From contig CAMBOY010000059.1 of assembly GCA_945869245.1 (NCBI GenBank), positions 1 to 13,143 of the forward strand: 13,143 nucleotides of DNA, in the 5' to 3' direction. The stretch comes from Hydrogenophaga intermedia (GTDB lineage: Bacteria; Pseudomonadota; Gammaproteobacteria; Burkholderiales; Burkholderiaceae_C). Below, piece by piece: positions 1 through 8,192 of this stretch. Position numbers and translations under genes: made by a program. The notes beneath the pieces were generated by a model. It saw nothing but the letters and a program-made list of their open reading frames with translations, did not search any database and was not told where the DNA came from. The stretch's first letter is position 1. Every line of letters begins with the position of its first letter.

Positions 1-21
1 GGGGTCACCTATGAGGAGAAA

Positions 22-51
22 TGGTCGGCCGCCAATCCGGCGGAACGACCA
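22..51. repeat. Inverted repeat upstream of the tRNA gene
   Basis: TGGTCG (22-27) pairs with CGACCA (46-51), and CCGCC (29-33) pairs with GGCGG (39-43), around a five-base loop. A one-against-two-base internal bulge separates the two stems. The structure would be stable as RNA on either strand. The bases after it on the plus strand (AAATCTTATT) are AT-rich but not a clean U-run, so it could be the end of an upstream transcription unit lying outside the window, or an operator-like site. Nothing else in the first 75 bases looks coding. Confidence 0.5.
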
Positions 52-59
52 AATCTTAT

Positions 60-65
60 TAGAAT
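60..65 (+). promoter_or_regulatory. Possible -10 element for tRNA-Ala
   Basis: TAGAAT matches the sigma-70 -10 consensus at five of six positions. It would place transcription start at about 72, three or four bases before the mature tRNA 5' end. No good -35 hexamer lies 16-18 bp upstream; that stretch falls inside the GC-rich inverted repeat. The call is therefore weak, and the tRNA may instead belong to a longer upstream transcript. Confidence 0.3.
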
Positions 66-75
66 TAGAGCATGT

Positions 76-151
<76 letters not shown>

Positions 152-155
152 CCAC

Positions 156-192
156 AAAAGCTCAACCCGTCGGGTTGGGCTTTTTGTTTTTT
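156..192 (+). terminator. Intrinsic terminator after tRNA-Ala, probably bidirectional
   Basis: GCTCAACCC (160-168) and GGGTTGGGC (172-180) form a nine-pair stem, including one G-U, with the three-base loop GTC. A T-rich tract (181-192) follows on the plus strand, so this terminates the tRNA transcript four bases after the mature end. On the minus strand the same hairpin directly follows the TAA stop of the triheme cytochrome gene and is followed by TTTTG, so it can also end the cytochrome operon. The U-tract and the cytochrome stop codon share bases 191-192. Confidence 0.88.
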
Positions 193-1489
193 AGTGTCCC
201 GATGTCCGCAGCTGCTGAACCTGCAGCGGCGTGACCGCCCCGGCCCGGTTGCCCCATTGGGTGCGCAAGTGGGTCAACACCGCCGCCAGTTCCACGTCCT
301 TGAGTTCCAGCACAAAGGGTGGCATGCCAAACGGTTGCTCGACACCCGGCGCCGGCAGGCTGAAGCCCCCGTGCAGCACGCTGTGCAATGCGTTGGCCGG
401 ACTGTGTTGGGTGACGCTGCGGCTGCCCGCCAGCGGCGGGTAGGCCCACTCGCCGTTTGCCAAGGCAAAGCCCTGGCCTTGCTCGCCATGGCACTGGGCG
501 CATTGCTGGCGGTAGATGCGGTCGCCCAGCTCGCGCAGGTCGAGCGGCGCGGACAGAGGAGGGTTGCGTGGTACGGTCTGGATGGGCAGCTGGCGCAGGT
601 GCCGGGCCACGGCCGCGATGTCGCCCTCTGGCCAGTGGCGCAGGCTGCCGTGCACCACCTCGGCCATGGGCCCGGTGCTCAGGTGTTGTTGCCAGCGCCC
701 GTGTTGGAGCAGCGCCACCACGCCGTTGTGCGGCCAGGTTTGCACACCGGCTTCGGCCGGGTCTAGCAGCGACGGGGCGTGCCAGCCATCGGGCAGGTCG
801 CCGCCTGCAAGCGACAGCGGGTCGAAGCTGCCGGCCAGCGCGTTGCGGGGTGCGTGGCAGGCGCTGCAGTGGCCCAAGCCATTGACCAGGTAGATGCCGC
901 GCTCATCGGGGGCCTCAGGGGCGGTGGCCAGCGCGTCGGCGGGACGAAAGAAGAGGGCGCGCCAGACCTTTTGTGCCGCCTGTGTGCCGTAGGGCCAGCG
1001 CAGTTCGTGGGCCTTGCTGGGCGGCTCCACCGCCGGCAGTTGCTGAAAAAAGGCCCAGAGCGCGTCGCTGTCGGCGCGGCTGATGTGGGTGAAGTTGTTG
1101 AGCGGGAAGGCCGGGGTCAGCAGACGGCCATCGCGTGATTCGCCCCAGTGCAGGGCGCGCCAAAAATCGTCGGCGCTCCAGCCGCCCAGGCCGCTGGCCG
1201 ACGGCGTCAAGTTGCCACCGAACACGGTGCCAAACGGTGTGCGCAGTGGCACGCCACCGGCGTAGTCCGGTCCACCGGCTGGTGTGTGGCAGGCCGCGCA
1301 ATTGCCTTGCAGCGCCAGCAGGCGGCCGCGTTCGATCTGCGCAGCGGGGTCGGCGCTTGCCACAGCGGGCGTATTCATGGGGGTGATGGGCGTGGGGCTG
1401 GCGGGCCAGAGCAGCCAGACCACGATCACCAGCGACGACAGCAGCCACACCGCGCCGATCAGGCGCCAGGGCGCGGGGCGCGCGCTCAT
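191..1489 (-). CDS. Membrane-anchored triheme cytochrome c
   Basis: A 432-residue c-type cytochrome with three CXXCH haem-attachment sites: CAACH (64-68), CSACH (208-212) and CAQCH (330-334). A single hydrophobic segment at about 10-28 has no clear cleavage site and probably acts as an N-terminal anchor, leaving the haem domains in the periplasm. Domain order and length resemble the triheme cytochrome subunits of gluconate 2-dehydrogenase and PQQ alcohol dehydrogenase, which pass electrons from a periplasmic dehydrogenase to ubiquinone or an oxidase. Likely axial methionines are M275 for haem 2 and M389 (in GMPPF) for haem 3. In the matching region after haem 1 (about 126-140) I see no Met, only H135 and I136. 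The start is the ATG whose first four bases form an ATGA overlap with the stop of the upstream diheme gene, implying translational coupling. No partner dehydrogenase subunit lies in the window, so the electron donor is unknown. Confidence 0.9.
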   Translation of the reverse strand: MSARPAPWRLIGAVWLLSSLVIVVWLLWPASPTPITPMNTPAVASADPAAQIERGRLLALQGNCAACHTPAGGPDYAGGVPLRTPFGTVFGGNLTPSASGLGGWSADDFWRALHWGESRDGRLLTPAFPLNNFTHISRADSDALWAFFQQLPAVEPPSKAHELRWPYGTQAAQKVWRALFFRPADALATAPEAPDERGIYLVNGLGHCSACHAPRNALAGSFDPLSLAGGDLPDGWHAPSLLDPAEAGVQTWPHNGVVALLQHGRWQQHLSTGPMAEVVHGSLRHWPEGDIAAVARHLRQLPIQTVPRNPPLSAPLDLRELGDRIYRQQCAQCHGEQGQGFALANGEWAYPPLAGSRSVTQHSPANALHSVLHGGFSLPAPGVEQPFGMPPFVLELKDVELAAVLTHLRTQWGNRAGAVTPLQVQQLRTSGH

Positions 1490-2190
1490 GGGGCGCTCCC
1501 ACAGTCCATCGGCAGGCGTGCGGGGGCGCTGGCCACCGACGCGCCCACCGGCACCGGGCGCGAGGCCAGCCAGCCGCTGAGCGCCGCCACGTCCTCGGGC
1601 GCCAACGCCTTGGCGATCTGTGCCATGCAGTCGGGCGCGTGGGCATGGCGCAGGCCGTTGCGCCAGGCGCCCAGCTGGGCGTTGAGGTAGTCGCGCGGCA
1701 AGCCCAGCAGGCCCGGCGTGGCGGGCAGGGCACCCAGCAAGGCCTGGCCATGGCAGCTGGCGCAGGCCGGCACCTGGCGGCTGCGGTCACCTTCCAACAC
1801 CAGTTGCTGGGCGCGCTGCATTTGCGCGGCGCTCAGCGCCACCGGCGCTGGCGGCGGGTAGGGCACGCTTTGGGCGGCAAAGTGCTCGGCCATGGCCAGC
1901 AGGTAAGGCTTGTCCAGCGGTTTGAGCAAATGGGTCATCAACGGGTAGCTGCGTCGGCCCTGTTGGAAATGCAGCAGCTGGTGGTACAGGTAGGCGGCCG
2001 GCTTGCCCGCCAAGCGCGGGTAATAGCCGTCGGGCCCGGCGCGGCCTTGTGCGCCGTGGCAGTGGGTGCAGGCGGCTAAGCGCTGGGGCAGGGTGTCGGT
2101 CGGTGCGCTGGGCGCTTGGGCGTTGGCGGTGCCGCCACCGAGCAGGGCAGCGAGCAAAGCCCCCGCCGCGATCCACAGGCGATCGCTCAT
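1486..2190 (-). CDS. Periplasmic diheme cytochrome c (cytochrome c4-like)
   Basis: A 234-residue protein with a signal peptide (hydrophobic 5-20, cleavage likely after TANA, about 24). Two tandem class I cytochrome c domains follow, with CTHCH (41-45) and CASCH (143-147). Probable distal ligands are M85 and M189, each followed by the helix typical of a cytochrome c4 half. Such proteins shuttle electrons between membrane complexes and terminal oxidases in the periplasm. The start codon lies one base after the TGA stop of the upstream oxidoreductase, and the last four bases overlap the start of the triheme gene, so the three are one operon. An in-frame ATG five codons upstream (2205) lies inside the previous gene. 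It would put a polar MAWCD stretch ahead of a good signal peptide, so I prefer 2190. No clear Shine-Dalgarno is visible at 2190, which fits translation coupled to the gene upstream. Confidence 0.9.
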   Translation of the reverse strand: MSDRLWIAAGALLAALLGGGTANAQAPSAPTDTLPQRLAACTHCHGAQGRAGPDGYYPRLAGKPAAYLYHQLLHFQQGRRSYPLMTHLLKPLDKPYLLAMAEHFAAQSVPYPPPAPVALSAAQMQRAQQLVLEGDRSRQVPACASCHGQALLGALPATPGLLGLPRDYLNAQLGAWRNGLRHAHAPDCMAQIAKALAPEDVAALSGWLASRPVPVGASVASAPARLPMDCGSAP

Positions 2191-2191
2191 G

Positions 2192-3085
2192 TCACACCAT
2201 GCCATTGCGGCGCGCCAGTTCCACAAACAGGGCCGACTGGTCGTTCTCACTCAGACCGTGTGCGTTGGCGTCGGCGTAGAGCTGTTCAAACAAGCGAGTC
2301 ACCGGCGCTTCAAAGCCCAGCTCAGCCGCCGTAGCCAGCGCGTTGCGCATGTCCTTGAGTTGCACCGCCATGGAGCCGCGTTTGGCGAAGTCGCGCTCCA
2401 CCATGCGCTGGCCGTGCACCTGCAAGATGCGGCTGTCGGCAAAGCCGCCGCCAATCGCGGCCTTCACCTTGGCCGGGTCGGCGCCGCCCTTTTGGCACAG
2501 CAGCAGGGCCTCGGCCACCGCGCCAATGGTGATGCCCACAATCATCTGGTTGGCCAATTTGGCCAGTTGCCCGCTGCCGCTGGCGCCCACATGGGTGAGC
2601 CGCCCCAGGTGGGCGAGTACCGGTGCGGCGCGCGCGACATCCACCTCAGTGCCGCCGGCCATGATGGCCAGTGCGCCGGCCTCGGCCCCCACGGTGCCGC
2701 CCGACACCGGCGCGTCCACATGCGCCACGCCGCGCTCGGCCAGGCGCGCCGCATGGGCGCGGGCCTGAGCCGGTTGAATGGACGACATGTCCACCACCAG
2801 CGCGCTGTTGCGGTAGGCGGCCAGGGTGTCCTCGGCCAGCAGCACACCGCCTACCACCTGCCCGTCTTCCAGCAGGCAAATCACCACATCGGCGGCGCGC
2901 ACCGCGTCGGCTGCGCTGGGGTGCACCTGGGCGCCGTCGGCCAGCAAGCGCTCGGCTTTGGCGCGGGTGCGGTTCCAGGCGTGCACCGTGTGGCCGGCGC
3001 GGCACAGGCGTTGGGCCATGGGGTAGCCCATCATGCCGATGCCAAGCACGGCAACCGAAGGAAGAGAGGCGGTGGGGTCGATCAT
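2192..3085 (-). CDS. NAD(P)-dependent beta-hydroxyacid dehydrogenase (3-hydroxyisobutyrate dehydrogenase family)
   Basis: A 297-residue protein of the usual family length. The N-terminal Rossmann fold has GIGMMG (15-20) and, after the second strand, NRT (38-40), a pattern that usually favours NADP(H). The substrate-binding signature DAPVSGG is at 124-130. The all-alpha domain carries the family's catalytic lysine, K176, in KLANQ. Family members interconvert beta-hydroxyacids and semialdehydes (3-hydroxyisobutyrate, tartronate semialdehyde and succinic semialdehyde are the best known substrates); the actual substrate cannot be read from sequence. It is the first gene of an operon with two c-type cytochromes. 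Starts at TTG 3118 and ATG 3094 are also in frame. I chose ATG 3085 because a TACAAT hexamer ends seven bases upstream, suggesting a leaderless start, and because it leaves a normal-length N-terminus before the first strand. ATG 3094 overlaps that hexamer and remains possible. Confidence 0.88.
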   Translation of the reverse strand: MIDPTASLPSVAVLGIGMMGYPMAQRLCRAGHTVHAWNRTRAKAERLLADGAQVHPSAADAVRAADVVICLLEDGQVVGGVLLAEDTLAAYRNSALVVDMSSIQPAQARAHAARLAERGVAHVDAPVSGGTVGAEAGALAIMAGGTEVDVARAAPVLAHLGRLTHVGASGSGQLAKLANQMIVGITIGAVAEALLLCQKGGADPAKVKAAIGGGFADSRILQVHGQRMVERDFAKRGSMAVQLKDMRNALATAAELGFEAPVTRLFEQLYADANAHGLSENDQSALFVELARRNGMV

Positions 3086-3092
3086 GCCGGGC

Positions 3093-3098
3093 ATTGTA
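3093..3098 (-). promoter_or_regulatory. -10 element for the oxidoreductase-cytochrome operon
   Basis: TACAAT on the minus strand matches five of six -10 positions and ends seven bases before the chosen ATG at 3085, so transcription would begin at or next to the start codon. A perfect TTGACA lies upstream (minus strand, 3118-3113), but the spacer is only 14 bp, shorter than the usual 16-18, so its use as the -35 element is uncertain. No Shine-Dalgarno precedes the ATG. Confidence 0.45.
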
Positions 3099-3146
3099 GG
3101 GAGACAGCTCGGTGTCAAGCTTGCGGGCAGAATGTGCGCGAAACAC

Positions 3147-3152
3147 AGGAGA
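3147..3152 (+). promoter_or_regulatory. Ribosome binding site deciding the hydrolase start
   Basis: AGGAGA lies seven bases before ATG 3160, a strong Shine-Dalgarno at normal spacing. It selects this ATG over the in-frame GTG at 3112, which would place the site inside the coding sequence. Confidence 0.8.
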
Positions 3153-3159
3153 CACCCCG

Positions 3160-4032
3160 ATGAGCACCTGGCAACGCGACCCCAACTGGCTGGAGGCCGA
3201 ATACAACAACCGTGCGCGCGTGCCCGCGTTTGCCGAACACCTGCAGTACTGGCGCGAGGCCTCGGCCCAGGCGCGGGTCGCGGCGCATGGGCGCTGCCGC
3301 TTGGACGTCCCGTATGGCGACAGCGCCGCCGAGCGGCTGGATGTGTTTCGGCCCGAGCGCAGCCCCAAAGGCGGCGCGCCCGTGATGTTGTTCATTCACG
3401 GCGGCTATTGGCGCAGCTTGGACAAGGCCGATCACAGCTTTGTGGCCCCAGCCTTCACCCGACAGGGGGTGTGTGTGGTGGTGCCCAATTACGCGCTGTG
3501 CCCGGCGGTGGGCATGAGCGAGATTGCGCTGCAAATGACCCGCGCGGTGGCCTGGACCGTGCGGCACGTGGCCGACTTTGGCGGCGACCCGTCGCGCATC
3601 ACGGTGGCTGGGCATTCGGCCGGCGGGCATTTGGCGGCCATGCTGCTGGCCTGCGACTGGGCCCAGGTGGGCGCCGACCTGCCGGCGCGCGCGGTGCGCA
3701 ACGCGCTGTCGATTTCTGGCCTGTTTCAGCTGGAGCCGCTGCGCCACACGCCGTCTCTCGCCAACGATTTGCGCATGGACGCCACCGAGGCCAAGCGCCT
3801 GAGCCCCGCCTTGTGGCCAGCGCCCGCCCACGGCAGCTTGGCGGCGGTGGTGGGGGGCGAGGAAAGCAGCGAGTTTTTGCGCCAAAACGCGCTGATTCAC
3901 AAGGCCTGGGGCAGCCAGCGGGTGCCGGTGTGTGCGGCCTTGCCGGGGCTCAATCACTTCAGTGTGCTCGAAGCGCTGGCCCAGCCCGGGCACCGGCTGC
4001 AGCGCCAGGCCCTGGGCCTGTTGCAAGCCTGA
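3160..4032 (+). CDS. Alpha/beta hydrolase, arylformamidase / BD-FAE type
   Basis: A 290-residue cytosolic protein without signal peptide or membrane segment. The oxyanion-hole motif HGGYW is at 80-84. The nucleophile elbow GHSAGG is at 151-156, with catalytic Ser153. The probable catalytic His is H266 in LNHFSVLE, and the acid may be E234 or E235 in the GGEES stretch. HGGYW with this spacing is typical of kynurenine formamidase-like and bacterial feruloyl-esterase-fold hydrolases. Known members hydrolyse N-formylkynurenine or small esters and amides. No tryptophan-degradation gene (kynureninase, tryptophan dioxygenase) is nearby, so a kynurenine role is not supported by context. The gene stands alone: divergent from the cytochrome operon and convergent with guaC, with only 18 bp between the two stop codons and no visible hairpin terminator. 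Confidence 0.88.
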   Translation: MSTWQRDPNWLEAEYNNRARVPAFAEHLQYWREASAQARVAAHGRCRLDVPYGDSAAERLDVFRPERSPKGGAPVMLFIHGGYWRSLDKADHSFVAPAFTRQGVCVVVPNYALCPAVGMSEIALQMTRAVAWTVRHVADFGGDPSRITVAGHSAGGHLAAMLLACDWAQVGADLPARAVRNALSISGLFQLEPLRHTPSLANDLRMDATEAKRLSPALWPAPAHGSLAAVVGGEESSEFLRQNALIHKAWGSQRVPVCAALPGLNHFSVLEALAQPGHRLQRQALGLLQA

Positions 4033-4050
4033 GCGCGCGGGCGGCCGGGC

Positions 4051-5028
4051 TCACATCAGCAGGTGTTCGCCCGCGTTGTCGCCACCCAAGATCACGTAGT
4101 TCACCTTGCGGATGTCCATCAGCTTGGTGCCGCCGGCGTAGCTGATCGAGCTTTGCACGTCTTGCTCCATCTCAATCAGGGTGTTGGCCAGCTTGCCTTT
4201 GACCGGCTCCAGAATGCGCTTGCCTTCGACGTGTTTGTACTCGCCCTTGTTGAAGTCCGACGCCGAGCCGTAGTACTCCTTGAACAGCTCGCCATTGACT
4301 TCCACCGTCTTGCCCGGCGACTCTTCGTGGCCGGCGAACAGCGAGCCAATCATCACCATGGTGGCGCCAAAGCGCACGCTCTTGGCGATGTCGCCATGGC
4401 TGCGGATGCCACCGTCGGCGATGATGGGCTTGGTCGCCACCCGCGCACACCACTTCAGGGCCGAGAGCTGCCAGCCGCCAGTGCCAAAACCGGTCTTGAG
4501 CTTGGTGATACACACCTTGCCCGGGCCCACACCCACCTTGGTGGCGTCCGCGCCCCAGTTTTCCAGGTCGATCACCGCCTCGGGCGTGGCCACGTTGCCA
4601 GCGATCACAAAAGCCTGGGGCAGCTTGGCCTTGATGTAGCCGATCATGTCCTTGACGCTGTCGGCATGGCCGTGGGCGATGTCGATGGTGATGTATTCGG
4701 GGCACAGGCCCTGGGCGACCAACTGGTCCACCGTGTCGCGGTCGGGCTGCTTGACACCCAGCGAGATGGACGCGTAGACGCCCTTGGCCTGCATGTCGCG
4801 CACCAGCTTGACGTTGTCGATGTCGAAGCGGTGCATGACGTAGAAATAGCCGTTCTTGCCCATCCACTCGCAGATCGACTCGTCCACCACGGTCTTCATA
4901 TTGGCGGGCACCACCGGCAGGCGGAACTGGCGTCCACCCAGCTCTACCCCGGCGTCGCATTGCGAGCGGCTCTCCACGCGGCACTTGCGCGGCAGCAACA
5001 AAACGTTGTCGTAGTCGAAGATTTCCAT
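4051..5028 (-). CDS. guaC: GMP reductase
   Basis: A 325-residue TIM-barrel enzyme of the IMPDH/GMPR family. It catalyses the NADPH-dependent deamination of GMP to IMP with release of ammonia, returning guanine nucleotides to the common purine pool in the cytosol. The catalytic loop GVGPGKVCITK (166-176) holds the nucleophile Cys173 and Thr175. ADGGI further on is the phosphate-binding strand. There is no CBS-domain insert and the protein is far shorter than IMP dehydrogenase (about 490 residues), which separates GuaC from GuaB. Its length matches the compact GuaC type known from Firmicutes. The ATG at 5028 starts directly on the conserved DYDNVLLLP segment. A GGAG lies about 12 bases upstream, rather far for a Shine-Dalgarno. 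The gene is divergent from the helicase gene across 157 bp. Confidence 0.95.
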   Translation of the reverse strand: MEIFDYDNVLLLPRKCRVESRSQCDAGVELGGRQFRLPVVPANMKTVVDESICEWMGKNGYFYVMHRFDIDNVKLVRDMQAKGVYASISLGVKQPDRDTVDQLVAQGLCPEYITIDIAHGHADSVKDMIGYIKAKLPQAFVIAGNVATPEAVIDLENWGADATKVGVGPGKVCITKLKTGFGTGGWQLSALKWCARVATKPIIADGGIRSHGDIAKSVRFGATMVMIGSLFAGHEESPGKTVEVNGELFKEYYGSASDFNKGEYKHVEGKRILEPVKGKLANTLIEMEQDVQSSISYAGGTKLMDIRKVNYVILGGDNAGEHLLM

Positions 5029-5104
5029 GAAAAAACCAAGCTCCAGAAAGGCTGTTGTTGAACAGGTGAGCGCTTGGCTTGTACCGGTCGGTCCGCAGGG
5101 GACG

Positions 5105-5138
5105 AAAAAAAACCGGTCGCAAGAAACTTGGGCCCGGT
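5105..5138 (-). other. Hairpin plus eight-U tract in the guaC leader
   Basis: On the minus strand ACCGG (5138-5134) pairs with CCGGT (5116-5112). Inside it CAAG and CTTG form a second four-pair stem around a TTT loop. A run of eight T residues (5112-5105) starts with the last base of the outer stem. This has the form of a weak intrinsic terminator inside the guaC leader, 76 bp or more before its start codon. A candidate -10 box (TAGAAT, minus strand 5149-5144) lies just upstream, which would make the hairpin the first RNA made. It may be a terminator, a leader attenuator or chance. Confidence 0.35.
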
Positions 5139-5173
5139 GTCTGATTCTACCGGGTTTGCCGGCGCGGCGTTCC

Positions 5174-5179
5174 TACAAT
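5174..5179 (+). promoter_or_regulatory. -10 element for the UvrD-type helicase gene
   Basis: TACAAT matches five of six -10 positions and ends six bases before ATG 5186, so RNA synthesis would start at about the A of the start codon. No acceptable -35 hexamer stands 16-18 bp upstream; that area is GC-rich. No Shine-Dalgarno is present, which fits a leaderless message. Confidence 0.45.
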
Positions 5180-5185
5180 CGGCGC

Positions 5186-7579
<2,394 letters not shown>

Positions 7580-7603
7580 CCGGCGCCAGTGGGCTTTGCG
7601 GCC

Positions 7604-8116
7604 CTATCGCCGACTGTCGCTGGGGGCCGTTGTGGGCGAGCCGCCATCCATGGCGTGGCGCAAACTGAGCCAGGCCGAACAAGTCTGTCCTGGGCAGTGT
7701 TGTTCGATCAGCCGCAGCTGCTGGAGAGCCAAATCCGCTCGTCCTTGCAGCAGATAGGCCTGCCCAAGGTATTCCCTGGCCTGCACATGGGACGGGTCGA
7801 TGCGCAGCGCCCGCTGATAGTGTTCGATGGCGATGCCGAGTTTGGATGTGTCGTGCTGGCGCAGGGCAAAGCCGCTCAGGTTGTGGTACTCGGCTTCGTC
7901 GGTCACAGCAGGCGTCTCGCGCGCGAGTTGTTGCAAGGCATCCAAGGCGACTGACCACTGCTTGGCTTGTAGGGCATCGCGCACCCGTTCATAGTGATCA
8001 GCGACCTCGCCGTAAGCGTCTGGTCGAGGTTCGGCCAGACCTGGCGGTGCCGTGAGCAAGGTCAGACACAGGCAGACATGGCGGATCACGGCACTGGTGA
8101 ATGGTGTGTTTGGCAT
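7604..8116 (-). CDS. Small secreted tetratricopeptide-repeat protein
   Basis: A 170-residue protein with an N-terminal signal peptide: basic R12, hydrophobic 14-22, and likely cleavage after GLA (28), giving a periplasmic product. An N-terminal helical pair (about 33-66) precedes two recognisable TPR units at about 76-109 and 110-140 (FALRQHD...YQRALRIDP, then REYLGQAYLLQGR). A pair of cysteines, C141 and C146, near the C-terminus could form a disulfide in the periplasm; a similar Cys-X4-Cys after the last repeat is, from memory, common in small TPR proteins of proteobacteria. TPRs bind other proteins; the partner is unknown. It lies downstream of phoX on the same strand, separated by 76 bp that include a terminator hairpin, so co-expression is possible only by read-through or from its own promoter. 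The Shine-Dalgarno is weak (AAGG about 14 bases before the ATG). Confidence 0.75.
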   Translation of the reverse strand: MPNTPFTSAVIRHVCLCLTLLTAPPGLAEPRPDAYGEVADHYERVRDALQAKQWSVALDALQQLARETPAVTDEAEYHNLSGFALRQHDTSKLGIAIEHYQRALRIDPSHVQAREYLGQAYLLQGRADLALQQLRLIEQHCPGQTCSAWLSLRHAMDGGSPTTAPSDSRR

Positions 8117-8140
8117 GGCGGTGTGGGCGGGCCTTGTGAT

Positions 8141-8166
8141 GTAGAAAGAGCGGCCGAAGCCGCTCT
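8141..8166 (-). terminator. Intrinsic terminator after phoX
   Basis: AGAGCGGC (minus strand 8166-8159) and GCCGCTCT (8154-8147) form a perfect eight-pair stem closed by a stable TTCG tetraloop, 26 bases after the phoX stop. The following TTCTAC is only a short U-tract, so termination may be partial, leaving some read-through into the TPR gene. Confidence 0.7.
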
Positions 8167-8192
8167 GTCATCTCCACCGATGGGATCAGGCC

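Noticed and set aside
22..51. Inverted repeat as an attachment site or mobile-element end next to the tRNA
   Set aside because: There is no second copy of the tRNA 3' end, no integrase and no foreign-looking DNA nearby. A terminator or regulatory hairpin is the simpler reading.
2191..2205. Earlier start (2205) for the diheme cytochrome
   Set aside because: It would overlap the oxidoreductase stop and place extra polar residues before an already complete signal peptide starting at 2190.
3086..3118. TTG (3118) or ATG (3094) start for the oxidoreductase
   Set aside because: The TTG codon lies inside a TTGACA promoter-like hexamer and the 3094 ATG overlaps the TACAAT box; neither has a Shine-Dalgarno.
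2066..3163. Plus-strand open frame (365 codons) opposite the oxidoreductase
   Set aside because: It is an antisense shadow: no recognisable domain, His/Gly-rich composition, no ribosome site, and the opposite strand carries a clear Rossmann-fold enzyme.
4063..5061. Plus-strand open frame (332 codons) opposite guaC
   Set aside because: Antisense shadow: the translation is His/Val/Ala-rich without motifs, while the minus strand encodes a full-length GMP reductase with its catalytic cysteine.
5027..5185. Extended start of the helicase at ATG 5027, adding 53 residues
   Set aside because: The extra residues are low-complexity, overlap the guaC start codon on the other strand, and lie upstream of a -10 box. 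Family proteins begin close to the NPEQSAAV segment.
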